Part shown: piece by piece, positions 37,034 to 45,122 of the stretch | How the letters are laid out: the number at the start of each line of letters is the position of its first letter | How positions within the stretch are numbered: the first letter of the stretch is position 1 | Source of the DNA: Zoogloea oleivorans | GTDB taxonomy: Bacteria; Pseudomonadota; Gammaproteobacteria; Burkholderiales; Rhodocyclaceae | Assembly: GCA_030157785.1 (NCBI GenBank) | Contig: JAOAUC010000038.1 | Span: 1 to 52,004 of the forward strand | Reading direction: 5' to 3' | DNA: 52,004 nt | The notes under the pieces: generated by a model | The model's input: the letters and a program-made list of their open reading frames with translations, nothing else | The model's database searches: none | Told to the model about the DNA's origin: nothing | Position numbers and translations under genes: made by a program

Positions 37034-37843
37034 TTACTTGGCGCGCTTGTCGTGTTCGATCAGCGCGTAGGCGGAGTGGTTGTGGATGGATTCGAAGTTC
37101 TCGGACTCCACCACGTAGGCGTCGATGCGCGCTTCCTTGGCCATGCAGCCGGCTACGTCCCGGACCATGTCTTCCACGAACTTGGGGTTGTCGTAGGCGC
37201 GCTCGGTGACGAACTTCTCGTCGGGGCGCTTGAGGAGGCCGTAGAGCTCGCAGGAGGCCTGCCCTTCGACCAGTTGGACCAGTTCCTCGATCCACAGGTG
37301 ATCGTTGGTTGTGGTGGTTACCGTGACGTGGGAGCGCTGGTTGTGGGCGCCGTAGTCGGAGATTTTCTTCGAGCACGGGCACAGGCTGGTGACCGGCACG
37401 ACGACTTTCATCGTGAACTCGTAGCTGCCGCCTTCACGAATTTCTCCGATGAAGGTGACTTCGTAGTCCATCAGGCTCTGTACGCCGGAAACCGGTGCTG
37501 CCTTGTTGATGAAGTAGGGGAAGGTCATCTCGACATGGCCTGTTTCGGCTTCGAGCTTCTTCACCATTTCTCGCAGCATCGGTTCGAAGGACTCGACCGA
37601 AATTTCCCGTTCGTGGCTGTTTAGAATCTCCACGAAGCGGGACATGTGGGTGCCCTTGAAGTTGTGGGGCAGGCCGACGTACATGTTGAACATTGCGATG
37701 GTGTGCTGCACGCCGTCGTTCTTGTCCTGCACCTTGATCGGGTGACGAATGGATTTGATGCCGACCTTGTTGATAGCCAGCTGGCGGGAGTCCGCGGAGT
37801 TCTGGACGTCCGGGATGGGGTTGTGGGCTTCACACGTGGTCAT
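37034..37843 (-). CDS. folE2: GTP cyclohydrolase FolE2 (type IB)
   Basis: A 269-residue tunnel-fold enzyme that converts GTP to dihydroneopterin triphosphate for folate, and in some bacteria for queuosine. Family landmarks are [35 protein letters not shown], the metal-site Cys in [21 protein letters not shown], and the late [16 protein letters not shown]. Type IB enzymes use various metals and replace the zinc-dependent FolE when zinc is low; no zinc-regulator site could be recognised here. It is the last gene of the xseB-ispA-dxs-folE2 direction, 82 bases after dxs. Confidence 0.95.
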   Translation of the reverse strand: MTTCEAHNPIPDVQNSADSRQLAINKVGIKSIRHPIKVQDKNDGVQHTIAMFNMYVGLPHNFKGTHMSRFVEILNSHEREISVESFEPMLREMVKKLEAETGHVEMTFPYFINKAAPVSGVQSLMDYEVTFIGEIREGGSYEFTMKVVVPVTSLCPCSKKISDYGAHNQRSHVTVTTTTNDHLWIEELVQLVEGQASCELYGLLKRPDEKFVTERAYDNPKFVEDMVRDVAGCMAKEARIDAYVVESENFESIHNHSAYALIEHDKRAK

Positions 37844-37925
37844 GACTGTTCTCTGTAAATCTTGTTGGGGAATGGGGCTCTGAGGCCCCTTGATGGATCG
37901 ATCCTATCATTCCCGACAAACGCAC

Positions 37926-39821
37926 TCAACTATTCGGCCGATAGGCCTCTTCGATCCGTTTGAGGACGCCGGTAGTATCGAGACCGACTTCGGCCATCAA
38001 CTGGCTCTGGTCGCCGTGATCGATGAAGCGGTCGGGCAGGCCCAATTGCAGCACTTGGACAAGAACGCCGGCTTCGTGCAGTACGCGTGTCACTTCCGAC
38101 CCGGCGCCGCCGATCAGGGCGTTTTCCTCGAGGGTGACAAGCAGCTCGTGCTCGGCGGCCAGCTTGAGAATCAGTTCCCTGTCGATGGGTTTCACGAAGC
38201 GCATGTTGGCCACGGTGGCTTCCAGCTGTTCCCCCACGCTGAGCGCGGTGCCCAGCATGCTGCCGAAGGCCAGCAGTGCGATGCGTTTGCCCTGGCGGCG
38301 GACTTCGCCCTTGCCGATGGGCAGGGCGCTCATGGCGGCTTCAGGCTTGATGCCCAGGCCGCTACCGCGGGGGTAGCGGACGGCCGTGGGGCCGTCGTGC
38401 TGGTAGGCCGTGTAGAGCATCTGCCGGCATTCGTTTTCGTCGGCGGGGCAGAAGATGGTCAGGTTGGGGACGCAGGCCAGGAAGGACAAGTCGAAGGCGC
38501 CATGGTGGGTGGCACCATCGGCGCCCACCAGCCCGGCCCGGTCGATGGCCATCATCACCGGCAGGTTCTGCAGGGCGATGTCGTGGATGAGCTGGTCGTA
38601 GGCGCGCTGCAGGAAGGTGGAGTAGATCGCTACCACCGGCTTGAAGCCTTCGCAGGCGAGGCCGGCGCCGAAGGTCAGTGCGTGCTGCTCGGCGATCCCC
38701 ACGTCGTAGTAGCGGTTGGGGTGTTCGTGGGCGAAGCGGACCATGCCGGAGCCTTCGCGCATGGCCGGGGTGATGGCCACCAGGCGCTTGTCGATCTCCG
38801 CCATGTCGCACAGCCAGTCGCCGAAGACCTGGGTGTAGGTGAGCTTGCTGCTCTTGGCGTCCTTGCCGGTGGCAATGCCGGCGACGTGGTCGAACTTGGC
38901 GACCCCGTGATAGAGGATGGGGTCGGCTTCCGCGAGCTTGTAGCCCTGGCCCTTGCGGGTGATCACGTGCAGGAATTGCGGGCCCTTGAGGGTGCGCAGG
39001 TTCTGCAGGGTGGGGAGCAGGGATTCCAGGTCATGACCATCGATGGGGCCGATGTAGTTGAAGCCGAACTCCTCGAACATCGTGCCCGGCATGACCATGC
39101 CTTTGACGTGCTCCTCGGTGCGCTTGGCTAGCTCGAAGACCGGCGGCGGCAGGTTTTCGAGGACGCGCTTGCCGATCTTACGGGCGCCGTTGTAAAGCTT
39201 GCCGGAGAGCAGGCGCGACAGGTGCTTGTTGAGGGCTCCCACCGGCGGTGAGATGGACATCTCGTTGTCGTTGAGGATGACCAGCAGGTTGGTGTCGTGG
39301 ATGTCGCCCGCGTTGTTGAGCGCTTCGAAGGCCATGCCGGCGGACATGGCGCCGTCGCCGATCACTGCGATGGCGCGACGGTCCTCGCCGCGCAGGCGGG
39401 CAGCTTCGGCCATGCCGAGGGCGGCGGAGATCGAGGTGGACGAGTGGGCCGTGCCGAAGGTGTCGTAGTCGCTCTCGCTGCGTCGCGGAAATCCGGAGAT
39501 GCCGTGATACTGGCGCAGGCTGGCCATCCCGTCGCGGCGGCCGGTGAGGATCTTGTGAGCGTAGGTCTGGTGACCCACGTCCCAGACGATGCGGTCTTCC
39601 GGGGTGTTGAAAACGTAGTGCAGGGCGACGGTGAGTTCCACCGTGCCGAGGTTCGACGAAAGGTGTCCACCGGTGCGGGAGACCGAGTCGATCAGGAAGG
39701 TGCGCAGTTCGTCAGCCAGCTGGGGGAGTTCGCTGGGATCGAGTTTGCGCAGGTCCGCGGGCGACGCGATGCTGTCCAGCAGGCTGGCGCGGGGTGTTGC
39801 GGGCTGCGTTGCAAGAGGCAT
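37926..39821 (-). CDS. dxs: 1-Deoxy-D-xylulose-5-phosphate synthase
   Basis: A 631-residue thiamine-diphosphate enzyme that joins pyruvate and glyceraldehyde 3-phosphate, the entry step of the MEP isoprenoid pathway. Landmarks are [21 protein letters not shown], the TPP/Mg motif [18 protein letters not shown], the pyrimidine-domain Glu in [18 protein letters not shown], and the transketolase C-terminal domain ([18 protein letters not shown]). It lies 52 bases downstream of ispA, whose product uses the pathway's end products. Confidence 0.98.
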   Translation of the reverse strand: MPLATQPATPRASLLDSIASPADLRKLDPSELPQLADELRTFLIDSVSRTGGHLSSNLGTVELTVALHYVFNTPEDRIVWDVGHQTYAHKILTGRRDGMASLRQYHGISGFPRRSESDYDTFGTAHSSTSISAALGMAEAARLRGEDRRAIAVIGDGAMSAGMAFEALNNAGDIHDTNLLVILNDNEMSISPPVGALNKHLSRLLSGKLYNGARKIGKRVLENLPPPVFELAKRTEEHVKGMVMPGTMFEEFGFNYIGPIDGHDLESLLPTLQNLRTLKGPQFLHVITRKGQGYKLAEADPILYHGVAKFDHVAGIATGKDAKSSKLTYTQVFGDWLCDMAEIDKRLVAITPAMREGSGMVRFAHEHPNRYYDVGIAEQHALTFGAGLACEGFKPVVAIYSTFLQRAYDQLIHDIALQNLPVMMAIDRAGLVGADGATHHGAFDLSFLACVPNLTIFCPADENECRQMLYTAYQHDGPTAVRYPRGSGLGIKPEAAMSALPIGKGEVRRQGKRIALLAFGSMLGTALSVGEQLEATVANMRFVKPIDRELILKLAAEHELLVTLEENALIGGAGSEVTRVLHEAGVLVQVLQLGLPDRFIDHGDQSQLMAEVGLDTTGVLKRIEEAYRPNS

Positions 39822-39873
39822 TCCGGGTTACCGGGTCGTTAATGGATGTTCTTTTTATTCGTCAGGCCGGTGC

Positions 39874-40770
39874 TTAAAACTGTCGACGGACGATGAAGCG
39901 GGTGAGTTCGGACAGGCGCCGGGCTGCATCGCCAAAGGGGGCCAGGCGGTCGAGGGCGTCCTGGCACATTTCCTCGGCCAGCTCACGGGCACGGACAACG
40001 CCGAGCAGGCTCACGTAGGTGGGCTTGTCATTGGCGGCATCCTTGCCGGCTGTCTTGCCCAGGGTGGCGGTATCCGCTTCGGTGTCGAGGATGTCATCCA
40101 CCACCTGGAACAACAGGCCGACAAGCTTGCCTACGTGATCGAGTGAAGCCATTTCATCGTCTGTCAGGCCCCGGCCACATTGTACGCCAAGGCAGATGGA
40201 AGCCCGGATCAGGGCACCGGTCTTGTGGATGTGCATGAACTCCAGTGCGGCCAGGTCGAGCTGAACGCCGACGGATGCCAGATCGATGGCCTGCCCGCCA
40301 GCCATGCCGCGGGAGCCGGAGGCGAGGGCCAGTTGGCGGATCATGGCGACCTGGCGCAGCGGGTCGTCGCTGACGGCGGCGTCGGCAAGGTGCAGGAAAG
40401 CCAGCGTCTGCAGAGCGTCGCCGACCAGCAGGGCGGTGGCTTCATCGTACTGGACGTGCACGGTGGGCTTGCCGCGCCGCAGGGTGTCGTCGTCCATGCA
40501 AGGCATGTCATCATGCACCAGCGAGTAGGCATGGATCATCTCGAGGGCGCAGGCGACGCGGTCAAGGCGCTCCGGGCTTGCTTCGGTGAGCTGGCCGGCG
40601 GCATGCACCAGGAGCGGCCGAACCCGCTTGCCACCGCCGAGCACGGCGTAACGCATGGCTTCGTGGAGTCGTGCGGGAGCAATGCTGGCGGCCGGCAGGG
40701 CGCGGTCGAGTGCTGTTTCGGTACGTTGCTGGATGTCGCCCATCCACTGGCTGAAGCTGCGGGCACTCAT
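39874..40770 (-). CDS. ispA: Farnesyl diphosphate synthase / (2E,6E)-polyprenyl synthase
   Basis: A 298-residue trans-prenyltransferase that condenses isopentenyl and allylic diphosphates. The first Asp-rich motif is in SLVHDDMPCMDDDTLRRG, the second in FQVVDDILDTEADTATLGK; YAVLGGGKRVRPLLVHAAG and TGALIRASI are also typical. The ATG at 40768-40770 overlaps the xseB stop (ATGA), so longer in-frame starts that run through xseB were rejected. Together with dxs it forms an isoprenoid module. Confidence 0.96.
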   Translation of the reverse strand: MSARSFSQWMGDIQQRTETALDRALPAASIAPARLHEAMRYAVLGGGKRVRPLLVHAAGQLTEASPERLDRVACALEMIHAYSLVHDDMPCMDDDTLRRGKPTVHVQYDEATALLVGDALQTLAFLHLADAAVSDDPLRQVAMIRQLALASGSRGMAGGQAIDLASVGVQLDLAALEFMHIHKTGALIRASICLGVQCGRGLTDDEMASLDHVGKLVGLLFQVVDDILDTEADTATLGKTAGKDAANDKPTYVSLLGVVRARELAEEMCQDALDRLAPFGDAARRLSELTRFIVRRQF

Positions 40771-40994
40771 GACGGGGTCTGGTCCTGGCTGGGTGTTGCT
40801 TCTAGGACACGGATGGTCTGCTCGGCCTTGCCCAGGACGTCCTGGCAATGGCGGAGGAGAGTTGTGCCGCGTTGGTAGGCTGCCAGGGCCTGATCAAGGG
40901 GGAGCTGACCGTTTTCCATTTCCTGGACGATGCTTTCCAGTTCGGAGACGGAGGCTTCAAAGCCTGGGGGCTTGGGATTGGAAGTTTTGACCAT
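40767..40994 (-). CDS. xseB: Exodeoxyribonuclease VII small subunit
   Basis: A 75-residue helical protein with the family pattern FEASVSELESIVQEMENGQL and LDQALAAYQRGTTLLRHCQ. XseB binds several-fold to XseA to form exonuclease VII, which degrades single-stranded DNA. It is the first gene of the xseB-ispA-dxs unit, divergent from the Rieske gene, and its stop overlaps the ispA start by four bases. Confidence 0.95.
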   Translation of the reverse strand: MVKTSNPKPPGFEASVSELESIVQEMENGQLPLDQALAAYQRGTTLLRHCQDVLGKAEQTIRVLEATPSQDQTPS

Positions 40995-41019
40995 GCGTAA
41001 AAATAGCCTATGGGTGGGC

Positions 41020-41048
41020 TTCAGGTCAAACGCGTAATACTATATAAT
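41020..41048 (+). promoter_or_regulatory. Promoter candidate for the Rieske oxygenase gene
   Basis: A perfect TATAAT at 41043-41048 is preceded 17 bases upstream by TTCAGG (41020-41025), a weak -35 match. The start codon follows at 41096, leaving a leader of about 40 bases. Confidence 0.5.
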
Positions 41049-41095
41049 GGTGTGCTTTACGTTTCGGGCTTTCGCTTTGGATCAGGGGGTTCGGG

Positions 41096-42199
41096 ATGTC
41101 TGACATTGCCGCTCAGGCACTTCTTGCGCCGGCCATTTCCCAGTTGCCGGTATCGTGGTACTTCGACGAAAAAGTCTTTGAGCTGGAGAAGCGCCTCCTC
41201 TTTGACGCCGGCCCGGGTTATGTCGGTCACGCGTTGATGGTGCCGGAGGCCAACCAGTATCGCTCCCTCGAGTGGCTGGATCATTCTAGCCTGCTGATCA
41301 ATCGGGACGACGCCTGTTACCGTATGTCGAACGTCTGTCGGCATCGGCAGTCGATCATGCTGCAGGGATCGGGTGTTGCCGACTCCAACATCGTGTGCCC
41401 GGTGCACCGCTGGACGTACAACCCGGACGGTCTGCTGATCGGGGCGCCACACTTTCCCGAAAATCCCTGCCTGAACCTGCAGCGGCAGAAGCTGGAGAAC
41501 TGGCACGGCCTGCAGTTCAAGGGCCCGCGCTCGGCCAACGCCGACCTGGCAGGCATGCAGGTGGCCTCGGAGCTCGACTTCACCGGCTACAAGCTCGACA
41601 AGGTCGAGATCCACGAGTGCAACTACAACTGGAAGACCTTCATCGAGGTGTATCTCGAGGACTACCACGTTGAGCCCTACCATCCCGGTCTGGGCCAGTT
41701 TGTCACCTGCGACGACCTGACCTGGCAGTTCGGCGAATGGTATTCGGTGCAGCGGGTTGGGATTACGTCCCTGAAGAAGCCCGGTTCGCCCACCTACAAG
41801 CGCTGGCATGAAGCCGTGATGAGCTATCACGGCGGCGAAATGCCCAAGCATGGCGCGATCTGGCTGACCTACTTCCCCAACATCATGGTGGAGTGGTACC
41901 CCCATGTGCTGGTTGTGAGCACCCTGATTCCCACCGATGTGAACAAGACCACCAATGTGGTCGAGTTCTACTATCCGGAAGAAATCCTCGAGTTCGAGCG
42001 GGATTTCGTCGAAGCCGAGCAGGCTGCCTACATGGAAACGGCCATCGAAGATGACGACATCGGCGAGCGCATGGACAGGGGGCGCCTGGCGCTGATGAAG
42101 GAGGGCCGCAACGAGGTGGGCCCCTACCAGTCACCCTACGAGGATGGGATGCAGCATTTTCACGAGTTCTATCGCCGGATCATGCAGCCGCATTTCTGA
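41096..42199 (+). CDS. Rieske non-haem iron oxygenase, alpha-subunit type
   Basis: A 367-residue protein of the ring-hydroxylating oxygenase alpha-subunit family. The Rieske 2Fe-2S ligands are complete: CRH (near 81-83) and CPVH (near 100-103). The mononuclear iron site is indicated by EDYHVEPYHPGLG, with two His ligands, in the catalytic domain. No beta subunit, ferredoxin or reductase gene is adjacent, so the electron donor must be elsewhere. The substrate cannot be told; related proteins act on aromatic rings, choline-type amines or carnitine. It is divergent from xseB and ends before a bidirectional terminator. Confidence 0.88.
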   Translation: MSDIAAQALLAPAISQLPVSWYFDEKVFELEKRLLFDAGPGYVGHALMVPEANQYRSLEWLDHSSLLINRDDACYRMSNVCRHRQSIMLQGSGVADSNIVCPVHRWTYNPDGLLIGAPHFPENPCLNLQRQKLENWHGLQFKGPRSANADLAGMQVASELDFTGYKLDKVEIHECNYNWKTFIEVYLEDYHVEPYHPGLGQFVTCDDLTWQFGEWYSVQRVGITSLKKPGSPTYKRWHEAVMSYHGGEMPKHGAIWLTYFPNIMVEWYPHVLVVSTLIPTDVNKTTNVVEFYYPEEILEFERDFVEAEQAAYMETAIEDDDIGERMDRGRLALMKEGRNEVGPYQSPYEDGMQHFHEFYRRIMQPHF

Positions 42200-42211
42200 G
42201 AAATGCCCTGC

Positions 42212-42250
42212 GCAATTAAAAAGGGAGCCCTCGGGCTCCCTTTTTAATTG
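42212..42250. terminator. Bidirectional terminator between the Rieske gene and the TolC-like gene
   Basis: An inverted repeat with arms GCAATTAAAAAGGGAGCCC and GGGCTCCCTTTTTAATTGC flanks a two-base loop. It ends both convergent transcripts. Confidence 0.92.
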
Positions 42251-42282
42251 CCGGAGCCGCCCCGCTGGGCGGCTCTCAAGAT

Positions 42283-44112
42283 TCAGCGATTCGATTCGCG
42301 GATGATCTTCCACTGACCGTTTTCCAGTTGGTACTGGAGGGTCTTGTTCATCGCATCCTTGAAGTCGGCCGAACGGTAGTGCTGGATGAAGCTGGCTTCT
42401 GCCGAGGTGGCGGACAGGCTGCGAATCATCACCTTGTCCACTTCAACCGATACCTCGCCAGGTTTGCTGAGGCGCTTGGCGCGCATGGTCATCCAGGCGT
42501 CCAGGCTGCCTTGTTCAGGCTTGAACTGGGTCGAGTAGAAGGCCTTGTAGCCCTTCATGTCCTTGGCCGACCAAGCCGCGGCCCACGACTTGACCAGGGG
42601 TTCGAGAGGGGCTGCGACCGGAGCGGCTGCCGACGGTGCGACGGCTGCTGCGGCAGTGGCTGCAGCGACGGGCAGCATGACCTCGGTCGGTTGCGGGCGA
42701 CCCTGCATGGCGCCGAAGGTGTCGAGGGCTTGCACGGTCGGCAGCTCGGTGCTGCAGGTCAGGGTTTCGTCTTCGGCCGGATCGGTGACGGCAGCTTCGT
42801 CGGGCCCGCTCTTGGCGACTGGTGTGAGTTCAACGCTCGGCAGGATGCGGTGGGTCTGGGTGAGGACACGTAGTTCGGCCTGGCTGAGGTCGTAGCGGGC
42901 CCGTACGGCGGCACGCTTGGCGTCGAAGAGTTCGTTTTCGGTGTTGAGCACGTCGAGCAGGCTGCGCTGACCGATGTCGAACTGCTGGCGATAGGCGTCG
43001 CGGGCCTTTTCGGTGGAAAGCTGGTGCTGTTCCAGGTAGCCCAGCTGTTCCTTGAGTTTTTTGACATCGTTCCAGGAAATTGCTGTTTGCTGGCGGATGT
43101 CGCGGCAGGCCTTGTCGCGCAGGTCGGTGGCGTTGTAGAGCTGCTCGTGAGACTGGCGGATACGGGCTTCGTCGGAGCCACCTTTGAAGAGGTTCCAGTT
43201 GAGCAGGACCTGCAGCGCGGTGGAGTTGGTTTCGCCGGTAACGCCGAGCAGGTTCTTGTCCATGCCGGTGCTGGCGCGGAATTCAAGTGTGGGCAGGTTG
43301 TTGGCGCGCTGGACGTCGATGCGGGCACGGGAGGAGCGGATGTTGGAGACCGCAGCCCGGAAGCCGGGGTTGTCGCCAATGGCTTGCTTGAGGACGTCCT
43401 TTTCCATCGGCAGCTTGTTGCTGAAGGTGGGCAGCGGCTGCAGCTTGTCGGCCGGCGCTTCACCGACGACGCGCTGGTAGCGCTGGCTGACATCATGCTG
43501 GTTGGAGCTTTCGGTCAGCCAGTTGGACTGGGCCAGGGCGAGACGGCCGAAAGCTTGTTCCAGGTCGACCCGCCGACCGACGCCAGCTTTGACGCGGCGT
43601 TCGATCTGATCGACGGTTTCCTTGTGGATGGCCCAGTTTTCCTGGGCGAGCTTGCTCAGATCGCGATAACGCTGCACGTCAAGATAGGCACGGGCTGCTT
43701 CGAAGGCGGTTTCGTCGGTAGTGCCGAGGAGTTCGTATTAGCGGACGGCACGGGCAAAGCCAAGGCGCTTGACGTCATTCTGGGTTGCAAAGCCGTCAAA
43801 AATGAGCTGGCGCAGTTGCAGCTGGTAGCCGGGGCGGCTGTAGGTATCCGACGGGCTGGTCGGCGTTTCGCGGCGCTCGCGGCCGGTATAGCCCTGCAGA
43901 TCAACCCGGGGGAAAAGACCGCCGCGGGCAATGTCGCGCTCCGCATCGGAAGCCTGGTAGTCGTGCAGACGGGCCAGCACTTCGGGATTGCGGAGAATGG
44001 CCTTCTCAATGGCGTCCGGCAGTGTGCCGGGCACGCCGGCGTGGGAGGCGGACATGGCCAGGAAGGACAGGGCCAGACTGACGGAAAGCTGGGTTGCTTT
44101 GAACATTGTCAT
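42283..44112 (-). pseudogene. TolC/LapE-like outer-membrane channel gene interrupted by an in-frame TAA
   Basis: Read through, the frame encodes about 609 residues: a signal peptide (ATQLSVSLALSFLAMSASHA), two outer-membrane efflux (TolC) repeats, and a C-terminal NTF2/Cds6-like domain (about 505-609, SWAAAWSAKDMKGYKAFYS). At 43738-43740 the codon is TAA, placed between ARAVR and YELLGTTDE; TolC relatives normally have a residue such as Tyr here, and the frame is otherwise unbroken on both sides. So a single base change stops translation at codon 125, before the barrel is complete. It could be a true inactivation or a sequencing or assembly error. No credible restart exists: the next in-frame start is a GTG at 43675-43677 without a ribosome-binding site or signal peptide. 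Its position beside lapG, lapD and an RTX adhesin identifies it as the LapE-type secretion channel. Confidence 0.75.
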
Positions 44113-44265
44113 CTCGATATCGGGAGATCGTAAGGCTCGAAATGCAGGTGAATCGAGCCGCTTGCAGACGTATGACTTAAGGTATAGCGATTCTATGCGT
44201 CGCTTCTATTCAACGTTGCGCATTATTTGCGGTTTGCTTCCTTTGGGACATCTATGTCGCGTTCT

Positions 44266-44280
44266 TGAATAAATTATTCA
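44266..44280. promoter_or_regulatory. Perfect palindrome in the tolC-like/lapG divergent intergenic region
   Basis: TGAATAA-A-TTATTCA is a 7+1+7 perfect inverted repeat in the 295-base gap between the divergent channel gene and lapG. It is A/T-rich in a GC-rich neighbourhood and well placed as a shared operator. No other element in this gap is clear enough to call. Confidence 0.4.
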
Positions 44281-44407
44281 CAATCTACGGCCCGTGGCAG
44301 GTGAAACTTAATTTTTCCGGCGCCAGGCCGTTGTTTTCTAGTCGTTCGGGTTTCTCGTCTTTTTTCTGCTATCTGCCTTATTCGCCAGCCAATTCCTGAT
44401 TCGGCCG

Positions 44408-45112
44408 ATGCCTTTTTCTTCCCGCTCTCGTTTATTCCACCCCATCGCAACGCCTTGCCGGCGGCGCGTGGCGGCGGCGCTTGCCGGCGTGCTGGCGGCG
44501 GGGCTGGTGTGGGGAGGCTTTGAAATCGAGCGGATGCGCCAGGTCGCCCTGCAGCGCTACGGTGCTGCGGCGGTGGAGGTTGTCGATGGCTGGCGCAGCG
44601 CCCTTGGCGGCTGGCGGGATTTGCCGGAGGAGGAGCAACTGCGGCGGGTCAATGAGTTTTTCAACCGGCGAATCCGTTTTGCCGATGACATGGTTGTTTG
44701 GGCCCAGCCTGATTACTGGGCCACGCCGCTGGAAACCCTCGGTCGTGGGGTGGGCGACTGCGAGGACTTTGTCTTTGCGAAATACTTTACCCTGCGTGAA
44801 CTTGGCGTGGACGAAGGCCGCTTGCGCATGACCTATGTGCGGGCGCGCATCGGCGGGCCGGCGAGCAGCATCACCCAGGCGCACATGGTGCTCAGCTATT
44901 ACCCGACACCCGAGGCGGTGCCGCTGGTGCTCGACAACCTCATCACGGAGATCCGGCCGGCCAGTTCGCGCCCGGATCTGGCTCCGGTTTTCAGTTTCAA
45001 CATGCAGGGCGTTTTTGTCGGCGGGGCTGTCCAGGCCTCGACACCGGTGGATCGGGTGTCGCGCTGGCGGGAGCTGATCCTGCGCATGCGTTCGGAAGGC
45101 TATACGCCGTGA
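44408..45112 (+). CDS. lapG: LapG-type periplasmic cysteine protease (transglutaminase-like)
   Basis: A 234-residue protein with an N-terminal hydrophobic export segment (VAAALAGVLAAGLVWGGF). The bacterial transglutaminase-like cysteine proteinase triad is visible: Cys118 in GVGDCEDFVFAKYF, His159 in TQAHMVLSYY and Asp176 in LVLDNLITE. In the Lap system LapG cleaves the N-terminal retention module of the giant adhesin, releasing cells from the biofilm, unless it is held by LapD. It lies 10 bases before lapD on the same strand, so the two are an operon. The start codon has no strong ribosome-binding site. Confidence 0.93.
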   Translation: MPFSSRSRLFHPIATPCRRRVAAALAGVLAAGLVWGGFEIERMRQVALQRYGAAAVEVVDGWRSALGGWRDLPEEEQLRRVNEFFNRRIRFADDMVVWAQPDYWATPLETLGRGVGDCEDFVFAKYFTLRELGVDEGRLRMTYVRARIGGPASSITQAHMVLSYYPTPEAVPLVLDNLITEIRPASSRPDLAPVFSFNMQGVFVGGAVQASTPVDRVSRWRELILRMRSEGYTP

Positions 45113-45122
45113 AGGAAGAGAA

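Noticed and set aside
43675..43677. Restart of the TolC-like gene as a separate protein after the internal stop
   Set aside because: The codon is GTG without a ribosome-binding site, the product would lack a signal peptide, and it begins inside a conserved helix.
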